Position numbers and translations under genes: made by a program. Source: Roseitranquillus sp963776845 (lineage in GTDB: Bacteria; Pseudomonadota; Alphaproteobacteria; Rhodobacterales; Rhodobacteraceae). From it: DNA of 64,000 nt. Shown here piece after piece: positions 1 to 7,238 of this stretch (positions are counted from its first letter, which is position 1; every line of letters begins with the position of its first letter). The stretch lies in contig CAVZOJ010000003.1 of assembly GCA_963776845.1 (NCBI GenBank), positions 885,429-949,428 of the forward strand, written 5' to 3'. Under the pieces are notes generated by a model. That model was not told where the DNA came from and ran no database searches. It was given only the letters and a program-made list of their open reading frames with translations.

Positions 1-926
1 TCATCGCTGCGAGATCACGCTGGAGCCGCTCGCCGATCGTCTCCTGGTGGCCGCGCAGGATCTCCGATTGCCGCTTGCGGCATTGCTCCTCCAGCCAGAT
101 GTTGAACTCGTCCCAGGTCGCGAAGCGGGGCAGCGGCACCATGAAGTTGCGCCGCGACCAGCCGACGATCCCCTCGACGGCACCCTTGTCATTCCCCTTC
201 CCGGGCCGGCCGTAGCGATCTTCGATCACGTAGTGCGATAGCATCCCGCTGAAGAGCGTTGCCCGCTTGCGCGTCCCGTCCGGCAGGATGCGCGCCACCA
301 GGCAGCGGTCGTTATCGTAGAGCACCGATAGCGGCACCCGCCCGAAGAACGCGAAGGCGTGGACGTGGCCATCGGCCCACGCCTCGGCCGTCGCCGCCGG
401 GTAGGCGCGAACGTAGCAGGCATCGCTGTGCGGCAGGTCGAAGACAAAGAAGTGCGCCTTCTGCTCGACCCCGCCGATCACCACCAGCGCCTCGCCAAAG
501 TCCGCCTGCGCGTGGCCGGGAGCGTGATGCAGCGGCACGAACATCTCGCGGCTGCGCCGCTGGTGCTCGCGCAGGTATGCCTTCACGATGGTGTAGCCGC
601 CGGTGAACCCGTGCTCGTCTCGCAAGCGGTCGAGGACCCGCTTGGCGGTGTGCCGCTGCTTGCGAGGGCGGTCGGCGTCCTCAAGCAGCCAAGCGTCGAT
701 GATCTCGGTGAACCCGTCCAGCTTCGGCCGCTTCACCGGCGCGGTCCGCCGGTAGCCCGGCGGCACGGAGTACAAGATCGTCCGTCGGGGGATTGATCCA
801 CTGGATCAATCCCTGATCCTCCGAACTGTCGACGCTGTCGCGCGAGATGCAGAAGTGACGCGCGATGGCGCGCTTGCTCATGCCTTGCCTGAAGTAGGCG
901 CGGCGAACCTTACGATACAGCTCCAC
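1..926 (-). pseudogene. istA: IS21-family transposase IstA, disrupted and cut by the window edge
   Basis: The minus strand begins with GTG at 926 and encodes MELYRKVRRAYFRQGMSKRA, then an HTH segment (AIARHFCISRDSVD), as at the N-terminus of IS21 IstA proteins. The reading is broken near 825-775, where foreign sequence with a 25-bp perfect palindrome replaces the expected KML(K/R)xSVPPGYRR stretch. Beyond it, in another frame, typical IstA sequence resumes (KRPKLDGFTEIIDAWLLED, then FVPLHHAPGHAQADFGEA, then VIEDRYGRPGKGNDKGAVEG) down to base 1. The gene is thus frameshifted by the insertion and its C-terminal part and istB lie outside the window. Family assignment is secure; activity is unlikely. 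Confidence 0.85.
789..813. repeat. Perfect 25-bp palindrome inserted in istA
   Basis: The arms are 12 bp (GGGATTGATCCA / TGGATCAATCCC) around a single central base at 801. It lies inside sequence foreign to IstA, so it looks like part of a roughly 50-bp insertion. In the istA coding sense, GTTC (823-826 on the plus strand read as GAAC) lies exactly 25 nt before the central G. The palindrome in the IS5-type transposase at 17135-17157 has the same core and the same GTTC spacing. Confidence 0.75.
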
Positions 927-959
927 GGTGAAAATGCCCCCACCCTCCCTGCCGCCAGA

Positions 960-1050
960 GAGGGCAAACGTGGCCGACTTTTACGCCGCCCGCCGCGGGC
1001 TCATCCCGCCGCTACCGTGGCCGACTTTCTCACCGCCGTTCTCAGGTCAG
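960..1050. mobile_element. IS21-type terminal repeats upstream of istA
   Basis: Two direct copies of a GTGGCCGACTTT-centred repeat occur at about 968-990 and 1014-1037, each followed by a CACCGCC/ACGCCGCC-like tail. Multiple terminal repeats upstream of istA are characteristic of IS21-family ends, where they are transposase binding sites. The outer tip of the element is not clear, but it must lie within the next 100 bp or so. Confidence 0.6.
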
Positions 1051-1386
1051 GTGGGCACTGTCTCGACCGGCCGCGCTTTCGCACCGGCGCCCTCCCAGCA
1101 AGTAGTCGTTGCGTTCACGCAGCTTCAGCGAGCTTGACCGCTCTGGATTGCGCCGCAGCTCTCCTCCATCGCCGCAAGCAGGCGGTTGCCTGTAACGGAC
1201 TCGGTCGCGTCGGAAGAAGTGGCACGCGTCTCTTCTTCACATGCGTGGCAGTTCGGCTGCAAGCTGGTCGGCCATCTTGATCGCCGTCTCGGCCTCGTCG
1301 GGAGAGATCGCGACCACGCCCTCGCTCCGGGCCGCACCGTTCGCGCCGGCAGCGGCCGGGCGCGGCAATCGGCCTGCAAATCAAGA
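1051..1386. other. Intergenic region, no gene seen
   Basis: Between the IS21 end and the stop of the sensor kinase gene nothing is supported. Open frames here have the Arg/Ser-rich composition of off-frame reading in GC-rich DNA. No convincing terminator with a T tract is visible. Confidence 0.5.
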
Positions 1387-2721
1387 TCAAGCTGCCGAGG
1401 ACCCGATCTTGACGCTCGCTTCGAAGCCGGACCCAAGGCCGGGACGCGGCGACCTGAGGACAAGCCGACTCCCCATTCGATCGGCGATTGCGGCGACGAT
1501 GGCGAGACCCAGGCCACTGCCCTCGGCGCTGTCGGCGGCGCGCTCGAAGCGCTCGGTAAGGCGCGCCAACGCCTCTGGAGGCACCACAGCCCCCTCGTTG
1601 GCAACCACCAACTCGCCGTCTGCCCGCAGCGTCACCTCGACGGGCGAAGCCGCACTGCCGTGGCGCAGGGCGTTGTCGACGAGATTTCGGCACAAGATGC
1701 CGACGGCGTCGGGGTCGAGGTCCGAAAGCACCGGACGATGGGGAAGCTCCAATCTGATGCGACCGGGATCTGCCGTGCGGCCCAGGTCTCCTACGACGAC
1801 CTGAATGATCCCGCGCAGATCAGACATCCGATCCAGTCGAAGGCGACCGCCTTCGGCTCGAGCCATCTGCATCAGGCGCTCGGCAAGGCGCGTCAGCCGC
1901 TTGAGGGTCGCTTCGATGTCTGCGGCCCGCCTCTGAGCAAGGGGATCGGCAGTTTCCGTCCGGAGGCGCTGCGCCTGAGCGATCGCTCCCGCGAGCGGGG
2001 TCCGCAACTCATGGGCCGCGTTGGCAGCGAAGCTGCGCTCGGCATCGAAGGCGGCGGAAAGGCGGTTCAGAAGCGCGTTGAGCGTCGCCGCGACTGGAGC
2101 GATTTCGGCAGGCAGGTCATCCGCCGGAACGGACGACATGTCCTGGGCCGAACGCGCCTCGAGCCTCTGGCGGAAGCGCCGAAGGGGCGCAATGCCAGCC
2201 CTGACGGCAAGAACGATGACGCCCAATGCGATTGGAATCACCACGAGGAGCGGGAGCCCGAGAGCGATCTGGATCTCTCGCGCCATCGCGGCGCGATGCT
2301 CCAGCGGTTCGGCCACGGTGATCCGGATCGTGCCCTGTAAGGCTTCCTCGTTGTAAAGCCGGTGGGTCGCGGTCTGCGCAAAGCCAGGTCCGGCATGACT
2401 GGGGAAAACTTCAGGATCTGCAGCGTGGGACTGCAGCAGGATTCGGTCGTCGGCGTCGCGAACGATGTAGGTGAAGAACTCACCGTGCTCGCGGACGGCG
2501 GCGAGGCGTTGCCGGATTCCCTCCTCCTCGCGGCCGATGATGTCCATCACGGCAAGCGGCAGGAGCCGCTGCGCCGTCTCTTGCAGAGCAGAGTCGAACA
2601 CCTCGTCCATCTCGTGGCGCACGACGAGCGCCGTCACCGCCGCGGCGCCGATCCAGAGAAGCGTGAGCAGAACCCCGATCGACAGACCCAGCCGGGCCTG
2701 AAGGCTGCGCGGCATCCTCAT
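1387..2721 (-). CDS. Sensor histidine kinase, QseC/PmrB-like
   Basis: The protein has 444 aa from ATG 2721, which overlaps the stop of the response-regulator gene (ATGA), so the two are translationally coupled. A first membrane segment lies at about residues 12-34, a periplasmic sensor region at 35-150 and a second membrane segment at about 153-174, followed by a HAMP-like linker. The H box HELRTP has His237. The N box NLVDNALRHG has Asn346/Asn350 and the G box GSGLGLAIV lies at 401-409. A longer reading to 2916 exists but runs through the regulator gene and is not needed. The neighbouring PepSY/DUF2271/ApbE genes and the shared promoter box suggest control of that module; the signal is unknown, with a metal or redox cue as inference. 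Confidence 0.93.
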   Translation of the reverse strand: MRMPRSLQARLGLSIGVLLTLLWIGAAAVTALVVRHEMDEVFDSALQETAQRLLPLAVMDIIGREEEGIRQRLAAVREHGEFFTYIVRDADDRILLQSHAADPEVFPSHAGPGFAQTATHRLYNEEALQGTIRITVAEPLEHRAAMAREIQIALGLPLLVVIPIALGVIVLAVRAGIAPLRRFRQRLEARSAQDMSSVPADDLPAEIAPVAATLNALLNRLSAAFDAERSFAANAAHELRTPLAGAIAQAQRLRTETADPLAQRRAADIEATLKRLTRLAERLMQMARAEGGRLRLDRMSDLRGIIQVVVGDLGRTADPGRIRLELPHRPVLSDLDPDAVGILCRNLVDNALRHGSAASPVEVTLRADGELVVANEGAVVPPEALARLTERFERAADSAEGSGLGLAIVAAIADRMGSRLVLRSPRPGLGSGFEASVKIGSSAA

Positions 2722-3377
2722 GGAGCGCCCAGTCGATAGCCGAGACCGCGCTCCGTCTCGATCACCCCGGCTCCGAGCTTCTTGCGCAGTCGGCTGACAT
2801 GAACCTCGATGGTGTTGCTCTCGATCTCGGTATCGAAGGCATAGAGCTTCTGCTCGAGCTGCGCCTTGGACAGGAGCTGCCTGGGCCTGGAGAGGAAGGC
2901 CTCGAACAAGGCCCATTCGCGCGCCGTCAGCTGGACCGGTTTGCCGTCGCGTCGGATCGTGCGCGATGCGATGTCGATCGCGAGGGGACCGTGCGTGATG
3001 ATGGGGTTAGGGTTGCCGGCATAGCGCCGCGCGACCGATCCGATCCGCGCCGACAGTTCGCTCAGGTCGAACGGCTTGACGAGATAGTCGTCGGCGCCGG
3101 CGTTCAGCCCCTCGATCCGGTCCGATACCTGGTCGAGCGCGGTCAGGATGATGACCGGCGTGACGTCTCCGCTCGCGCGGAGCGCCTTCAGGAACCCGAT
3201 CCCGCGACCGTCGGGCAGCATGAGGTCGAGCAGGATCAGGTCGTAGGACGTGGCCTTCACCGCGTCGCCGGCTGCGTCAAGGCGCGTGACCCAATCCACC
3301 GACTGGCCGTCGGCCGCGATCTGGTCTCGCACCGCGGCCCCCAGAACCGTGTCGTCCTCGATCAGCAGGATACGCAT
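2718..3377 (-). CDS. OmpR/PhoB-family response regulator, QseB-like
   Basis: The protein has 219 aa. The receiver domain (1-115) has the acidic pair in LLIEDD, phospho-acceptor Asp51 in LILLDLMLP and Lys in YLVKPF. The winged-helix output domain occupies about 125-219 (LTAREWALFEAFL, then SNTIEVHVSRLRKKL). ATG 3377 is preferred over the upstream 3407 because it begins directly at MRILLIEDD and has a GGGA-rich leader at proper distance. It is the first gene of the pair with the kinase and is divergent from the PepSY gene. Two direct-repeat boxes of OmpR-family spacing lie in the divergent promoter, suggesting autoregulation. Confidence 0.93.
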   Translation of the reverse strand: MRILLIEDDTVLGAAVRDQIAADGQSVDWVTRLDAAGDAVKATSYDLILLDLMLPDGRGIGFLKALRASGDVTPVIILTALDQVSDRIEGLNAGADDYLVKPFDLSELSARIGSVARRYAGNPNPIITHGPLAIDIASRTIRRDGKPVQLTAREWALFEAFLSRPRQLLSKAQLEQKLYAFDTEIESNTIEVHVSRLRKKLGAGVIETERGLGYRLGAP

Positions 3378-3418
3378 GTTCCCGATCCTCTCCCGATGAC
3401 CCTCCATGAGCGGTCCAA

Positions 3419-3435
3419 CTGATGCGAAGCTGAAG
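3419..3435 (+). promoter_or_regulatory. Candidate response-regulator box 1
   Basis: CTGATG-N5-CTGAAG is a pair of 6-bp half-sites repeated at 11-bp spacing, the geometry bound by OmpR/PhoB-family dimers. It lies between the regulator start (3377) and the PepSY gene (3519). Two further copies, at 3451-3467 and 4053-4069, have the same spacing. Confidence 0.5.
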
Positions 3436-3450
3436 CGCCGCGCCGCACGC

Positions 3451-3467
3451 CTTCAGGCTGACGTCAG
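3451..3467 (-). promoter_or_regulatory. Candidate response-regulator box 2
   Basis: On the minus strand this reads CTGACG-TCAGC-CTGAAG, matching box 1 in half-site sequence and 11-bp period. It contains a palindrome GCTGACGTCAGC (3457-3468). It lies 52 bp upstream of the GTG of the PepSY gene and faces the regulator gene. Confidence 0.5.
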
Positions 3468-3518
3468 CTTCGCCGCGCATGGATTGCGTCGAGGTTGCCG
3501 CAGCGAGGAGTGTGGCTC

Positions 3519-3839
3519 GTGAAGAAGACATTGACAATTCTCGGTTTTCTCGCGGTCTTTCCGGCCGGCGTTGCGCAGGCCGACGACGAGTGCTTCGTGC
3601 CGATGGCCGACTGGCAGCCGCGGGACGCCGTCGCCCGGCTGGCCGAGGAGAGCGGCTGGATCGTCCGCCGCATCAAGATCGACGACGGCTGCTACGAGAT
3701 CGACGGCAGCAACTCGGAGGGGCGCCGGATCGAGGTGATTCTCCATCCGGCCACGCTCGAGGTGATCAGGTTCGAATACGAGGACGAGGACGACGGCGAT
3801 CGCTCCCGCCAAGACCGCGACGGAGGGGATGATGACTGA
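3519..3839 (+). CDS. Small secreted PepSY-domain protein
   Basis: The start is taken at GTG 3519 because GAGGAG (3505-3510) sits 8 nt upstream and the product then begins with a standard signal peptide (MKKTLTILGFLAVFPAGVAQA). The mature protein of about 85 aa has the PepSY layout: an amphipathic helix (WQPRDAVARLAEESGW), then beta strands ending in HPATLEVIRFEYED. The C-terminus is very acidic (Glu/Asp stretches). PepSY domains sit outside the cytoplasmic membrane and are linked to regulation of proteases or to membrane redox proteins. Divergence from the two-component genes is typical for QseBC/PmrAB-like loci and suggests it is a target or modulator of that system. Confidence 0.85.
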   Translation: MKKTLTILGFLAVFPAGVAQADDECFVPMADWQPRDAVARLAEESGWIVRRIKIDDGCYEIDGSNSEGRRIEVILHPATLEVIRFEYEDEDDGDRSRQDRDGGDDD

Positions 3840-4016
3840 GTCGAGCGCCCAGCTGCACCGCGACGCAGGCGCCGGGGCAGCCGGCAAGCGCCGCGTTGGC
3901 GACCCGCTGGGTCCGCGATGGAAGGCGCGCCAACATGCATCGCCCGATCACGAGCGAGCCGGAGGACGCCACCTGACGGCCCCTGGTGCCGGCCCCGGAG
4001 GTCTCCGGCCCCACTT

Positions 4017-4042
4017 GCCCCGCCCCCCCCAAACGGCGGGGC
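4017..4042 (+). terminator. Probable intrinsic terminator
   Basis: GCCCCGCC (4017-4024) pairs with GGCGGGGC (4035-4042) over a C/A-rich loop, followed by a pyrimidine-rich CTCTTCGTTC. It separates the PepSY gene from the downstream operon. The T tract is imperfect. Confidence 0.5.
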
Positions 4043-4052
4043 CTCTTCGTTC

Positions 4053-4069
4053 CTGACGGCAGGCTGAAG
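4053..4069 (+). promoter_or_regulatory. Candidate response-regulator box 3
   Basis: CTGACG-GCAGG-CTGAAG differs from box 2 at only two spacer positions and keeps the 11-bp period. It lies 78 bp before the ATG of the Asp-rich gene, so it would place the whole Asp-rich/DUF2271/PepSY-reductase/ApbE operon under the adjacent two-component system. Confidence 0.5.
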
Positions 4070-4146
4070 CGGAAACCGCTCTGCTGTCAGGAAGCCCTCA
4101 GGTCGGCTCTCCAGATCGGTCCCAGCAGACGAAAGGAGACCCTGCC

Positions 4147-4512
4147 ATGCGAAAGACCCTGACGCTTCTCGTCGCCTCTACGGCGCTGACCGCCGCGATC
4201 GGCATTCCCGCCTGGAGCGCGATGCAGGCCCCGGCCGGCGGCGCCTTCGCCGCGTTCTTTGGGGAGGGGCGCACGATGCCGCTCGTCCTTGCAAGCGACG
4301 ATGACGACAGCGAACGCCGCTGGCGGGACGCCTCGCGGCGCGGTCGCGACGACGACGACGACGACGATGATGACGACGACGACGACGACGACGATGACGA
4401 TGACGGCGAACGTCGCGGTGGCGCCGCCAATCCCGCGCCCGCAGGCACCGTCGCTCCGCCGCAGAACGGCCTCTTCGGGAACGGCGCTCCTCCGCAGGTG
4501 CAGGTGAACTGA
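4147..4512 (+). CDS. Secreted Asp-rich protein with a poly-Asp tract
   Basis: The 121-aa product starts at ATG 4147, after AGGAG. It has a signal peptide (MRKTLTLLVASTALTAAIG, likely cleaved around residue 25), then a low-complexity middle with 19 consecutive Asp residues (codons 68-86) flanked by Arg, and a Pro/Ala/Gly-rich tail (PAPAGTVAPPQNG). No known fold is recognisable. A dense carboxylate array would bind divalent or trivalent metal ions; with the neighbouring redox genes a role in periplasmic metal capture is conceivable but unproven. It is the first gene of an apparent operon that continues to ApbE and perhaps the metal ATPase. Confidence 0.75.
   Translation: MRKTLTLLVASTALTAAIGIPAWSAMQAPAGGAFAAFFGEGRTMPLVLASDDDDSERRWRDASRRGRDDDDDDDDDDDDDDDDDDDGERRGGAANPAPAGTVAPPQNGLFGNGAPPQVQVN
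4348..4404 (+). repeat. (GAY)19 trinucleotide repeat coding for poly-Asp
   Basis: Nineteen GAC/GAT codons run without interruption, mostly GAC with four GAT. Such a tract can change length by slippage in steps of one residue without breaking the frame. Confidence 0.9.
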
Positions 4513-4548
4513 GCCGCTCCGCAGCCACTCCGGACAAGGATCCTTCCG

Positions 4549-5019
4549 ATGAAACCGCTACTCGCAACGCTCGCGCTCACCACCGCACTCACGGCTCCCG
4601 GCCTTGCCATGGCGCGGCCGGTGACGCTCAGCACGACCCTCAACGACTACGGCGGCGATGGCGCCTATCTCGCGCTCTATGTCACCGACGCCTCGGGTGC
4701 CTATGTGGGCAGCCTCTGGATGGCCGGCGGGAAGTCGAAATACTACGAGCACCTGAGCGACTGGTACCGCGCCACGGGCGGCGACACCGCGCAGGTCAAC
4801 GGGATCACCGGCGCCAGCGTCGGCGCGGGCCGCACGCTCGAGATCACGCTCGACCTGGCCGACGCGCTCTTCGACGCGGGCTACACGCTCCACATCGACG
4901 CGGCAGTCGAGGACATGCGCGACAGTCCGAGCGAGGTGGCGGTGCCGCTCACGCCCGAGGGCGCCGGCACGCCGGTGAACGGGCGCCGCTACGTCGCCAG
5001 CTTCGCCTACGAGATGTGA
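4549..5019 (+). CDS. Periplasmic DUF2271 protein
   Basis: This is a 156-aa protein with a signal peptide (MKPLLATLALTTALTAPGLAMA). The body matches what I recall of DUF2271 proteins: ALYVTDASGAYVGSLWMAGG, then KYYEHLSDWYRA, then a Gly-rich turn and C-terminal strands ending RRYVASFAYEM. DUF2271 genes commonly sit beside PepSY and ApbE genes in flavin-linked extracytosolic redox loci. The segment NGITGAS (residues 84-90) resembles the (D/N)xx(S/T)GA(T/S) site to which ApbE attaches FMN, so Ser90 or Thr87 could be a flavin acceptor; this is inference. It lies 36 bp after the Asp-rich gene and its stop is 11 bp before the next start. Confidence 0.82.
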   Translation: MKPLLATLALTTALTAPGLAMARPVTLSTTLNDYGGDGAYLALYVTDASGAYVGSLWMAGGKSKYYEHLSDWYRATGGDTAQVNGITGASVGAGRTLEITLDLADALFDAGYTLHIDAAVEDMRDSPSEVAVPLTPEGAGTPVNGRRYVASFAYEM

Positions 5020-5030
5020 GAGTGAGGGCC

Positions 5031-7238
5031 ATGACCCGTGCACTCCATCGCTGGCCCGGTCTCCTGGCCCTCGCGCTCGTCACCGTCCTCGCGTTGAGCG
5101 GTGCGGCGCTGTCGGTCTTCCCTGCGGCCGAGCGGATCGCCGCGCCGCAGGCAGAGGCCGGCTTGACAGTCGCCACCCTCGCGGAACGCATCCAGACGGT
5201 CTATCCCGGCGTCGAGCAGATTCGCCGGTCTCCCTCGGGCCGGATCACCGCCTACTGGTTCGATGAGGGCGTGCCGGGCGCCGCCGTCATCGACCCGGCG
5301 ACGGGGGAGGGTGTGGCCTCGGCCGACCCCAACCAGGTCGAACGGTGGCTTACGAACCTGCACCGATCGCTCTTCCTCGGGGACGGAGGCCGCATCTCCA
5401 TGGCCGCGGGGGCGGCGGCGATGCTGGTCCTCTCGTTCACGGGCGCGGCGCTCGTCGCCCGGCGGACGGGCGGCTGGCGGCGCTGGTTCGCGCCCCTGCG
5501 CGGGCCGCTTGCCGGGCGTCTTCATGTCGAGATCGCCCGGATCGCGGTGATCGGTCTCGTTCTCTCGTCCACCACCGCGCTCTGGATGACCGCGTCCACC
5601 TTCGATCTGCTTCCTGACGGCGGTGTCGCGCCGGCCTTCCCGGCCGAGGTCAGCGGTGGGACGGGGTTCGCCCCGGACCGCATGCCCGCCCTGAGGCAGA
5701 CGCCCGTCGCCGACCTGCGCGAACTCAGCTATCCCTATTCCGGCGACGCCACCGACGTCTTCACGCTGAAGACCGACCGGGGAACGGGGTATCTCGACCA
5801 GGGCACCGGCGCGCTGCTGGCCTGGACCGACCTGACCGGGTGGGAGCGCGTCTCGGAAACCATTTACATGCTGCACACCGGACAGGGCGCGACGACGCTT
5901 GGGCTCGTGCTCGGGCTCATGGCGCTCGGTGTACCGGCGATGGGCGCGACGGGCGTACTGGTCTGGCTGGCCGGGCGGCGCGGGCGGCCCCGCATCCGGG
6001 GCAATCAGGCCGCGGGGCGCGCCGAGACAATCCTGCTCGTCGGCAGCGAGGGCGGCAGCACCTGGGGCTTCGCAGCGACGCTTCACGCCGCGCTGACCGA
6101 GGCCGGGCAGACCGTCCATGTCGGCCCGATGTCGGGCTTCGACCCGGAGCGCTATACCCGGGCCGAGCGGATCATCGTGCTCGCCGCGACGTATGGCGAT
6201 GGTGCGGCACCTGCCTCGGCCAATGGGTTCCTCGACCGGCTGAGCGCTTCCGACCCTACGCCGGACATTCCTCTGGCCGTACTCGGCTTCGGCGACCGGA
6301 GCTTCCCGGCCTACTGCGCCTTCGCGAAGACCGTCGCCCAAGCGGCCGAGGCAAAGGGCTGGGCGGTACTCATGCCTCTCGACACGGTCGACCGCCAGTC
6401 GCCGCAGGATTTTGCACGCTGGGGCCGCGCGCTCGGGGAGACTCTTGGGCTCGACTTCGAATTGTCGCACCGGCCCGTGCTTCCGAAAACCGAGACGCTG
6501 ACCCTCGTCTCGCGCCGGGACTACGGCGCCGAAGTGCAGGCCCCGACGGCGATCCTGCGCTTCGCGCTGCCGCGCGCCAAGCTCTGGCAGCGCCTCGTCG
6601 GGGCCGGCTTCGCGCGTTTCACGGCCGGCGACCTGCTTGGGGTCGTCCCGGAAGGAAGCGCCGTCGCGCGGCCCTACTCGCTCGCTTCTTGTCGCGGCGA
6701 CGGGTTCATCGAAATCGTCGTGAAAAAGCATGCCGGCGGCCTCTGCTCGGGTCAACTCACGGCGCTGGAACCGGGCGACGCGGTAACCGCCTTCCTCCGC
6801 CGCAACCCCGGCTTCCGTCCCGGAAGGGGCAAAGGGCCCCTGATCCTGATCGGAGCCGGAACTGGCATCGGGCCGTTCGCGGGCTTCGTGCGCGGCAATG
6901 CGCGGCGCCGGCCCGTCCACCTGTTCTTCGGGATGCGCCATCCTGACAGCGACTTCTTCTACGGCGAGGAAATGTACGCGTGGCAGGAAGAGCGCCGCCT
7001 GGCCCGACTTGTCACCGCCGTCTCACGCGGGGCGCGGCCGCACTATGTGCAGGACGCGCTGCGAGGTGAGGCCGCCGAGGTGGCCGGGCTGATCAGGGAT
7101 GGTGCAAGGGTGATGGTCTGCGGCGGGCGGGACATGGCTGCGGGCGTCGCCGACGCGCTGGCCGAGATCCTCGCGCCGACCGGGCCCACGCCCGCGGTGC
7201 TGAAGGCCGAGGGGCGGTATGTCGAAGATGTCTACTGA
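5031..7238 (+). CDS. PepSY membrane protein fused to flavodoxin/NADPH-reductase domains
   Basis: A 735-aa multidomain protein. Residues 1-330 are a PepSY_TM region: an N-terminal membrane segment after LHRWPGLL, a PepSY domain, LHRSLFLGDGGR before another membrane pair, and a last membrane segment around TGVLVWLAG. Residues about 340-480 form a flavodoxin-like FMN domain (ILLVGSEGGSTWGFA, AATYGDGAAP, GFGDRSFPAYCAFA). Residues about 490-735 form a ferredoxin-NADP reductase unit with FAD motif RPYSLAS, NADP motif GAGTGIGPFAGF, MVCGGRDMA and a C-terminal YVEDVY. It should move electrons from cytoplasmic NAD(P)H across the membrane. GTG 5016 is an alternative start, but ATG 5031 has the better leader. 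Confidence 0.92.
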   Translation: MTRALHRWPGLLALALVTVLALSGAALSVFPAAERIAAPQAEAGLTVATLAERIQTVYPGVEQIRRSPSGRITAYWFDEGVPGAAVIDPATGEGVASADPNQVERWLTNLHRSLFLGDGGRISMAAGAAAMLVLSFTGAALVARRTGGWRRWFAPLRGPLAGRLHVEIARIAVIGLVLSSTTALWMTASTFDLLPDGGVAPAFPAEVSGGTGFAPDRMPALRQTPVADLRELSYPYSGDATDVFTLKTDRGTGYLDQGTGALLAWTDLTGWERVSETIYMLHTGQGATTLGLVLGLMALGVPAMGATGVLVWLAGRRGRPRIRGNQAAGRAETILLVGSEGGSTWGFAATLHAALTEAGQTVHVGPMSGFDPERYTRAERIIVLAATYGDGAAPASANGFLDRLSASDPTPDIPLAVLGFGDRSFPAYCAFAKTVAQAAEAKGWAVLMPLDTVDRQSPQDFARWGRALGETLGLDFELSHRPVLPKTETLTLVSRRDYGAEVQAPTAILRFALPRAKLWQRLVGAGFARFTAGDLLGVVPEGSAVARPYSLASCRGDGFIEIVVKKHAGGLCSGQLTALEPGDAVTAFLRRNPGFRPGRGKGPLILIGAGTGIGPFAGFVRGNARRRPVHLFFGMRHPDSDFFYGEEMYAWQEERRLARLVTAVSRGARPHYVQDALRGEAAEVAGLIRDGARVMVCGGRDMAAGVADALAEILAPTGPTPAVLKAEGRYVEDVY

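Larger units (their letters stand above)
3840..4146. other. Intergenic region with terminator and promoter of the next operon
   Basis: No gene is supported here. The region holds a GC-rich hairpin at 4017-4042 after the PepSY gene, then a candidate regulator box at 4053-4069 and a good ribosome-binding site (AGGAG, about 4134-4138) before the Asp-rich gene. Confidence 0.6.

Noticed and set aside
1186..2340. 384-codon plus-strand frame opposite the sensor kinase
   Set aside because: It is the antisense of a clear histidine kinase gene and shows no protein-like features.
3765..3785. tRNA-like GGTTCGAATA sequence
   Set aside because: It lies inside the PepSY gene and is explained by the codons for IRFEYED; no cloverleaf could be drawn around it.
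5007..6941. 644-codon minus-strand frame opposite the PepSY-reductase gene
   Set aside because: Arg/Gly/Asp-rich antisense reading; the plus strand carries the domain motifs.
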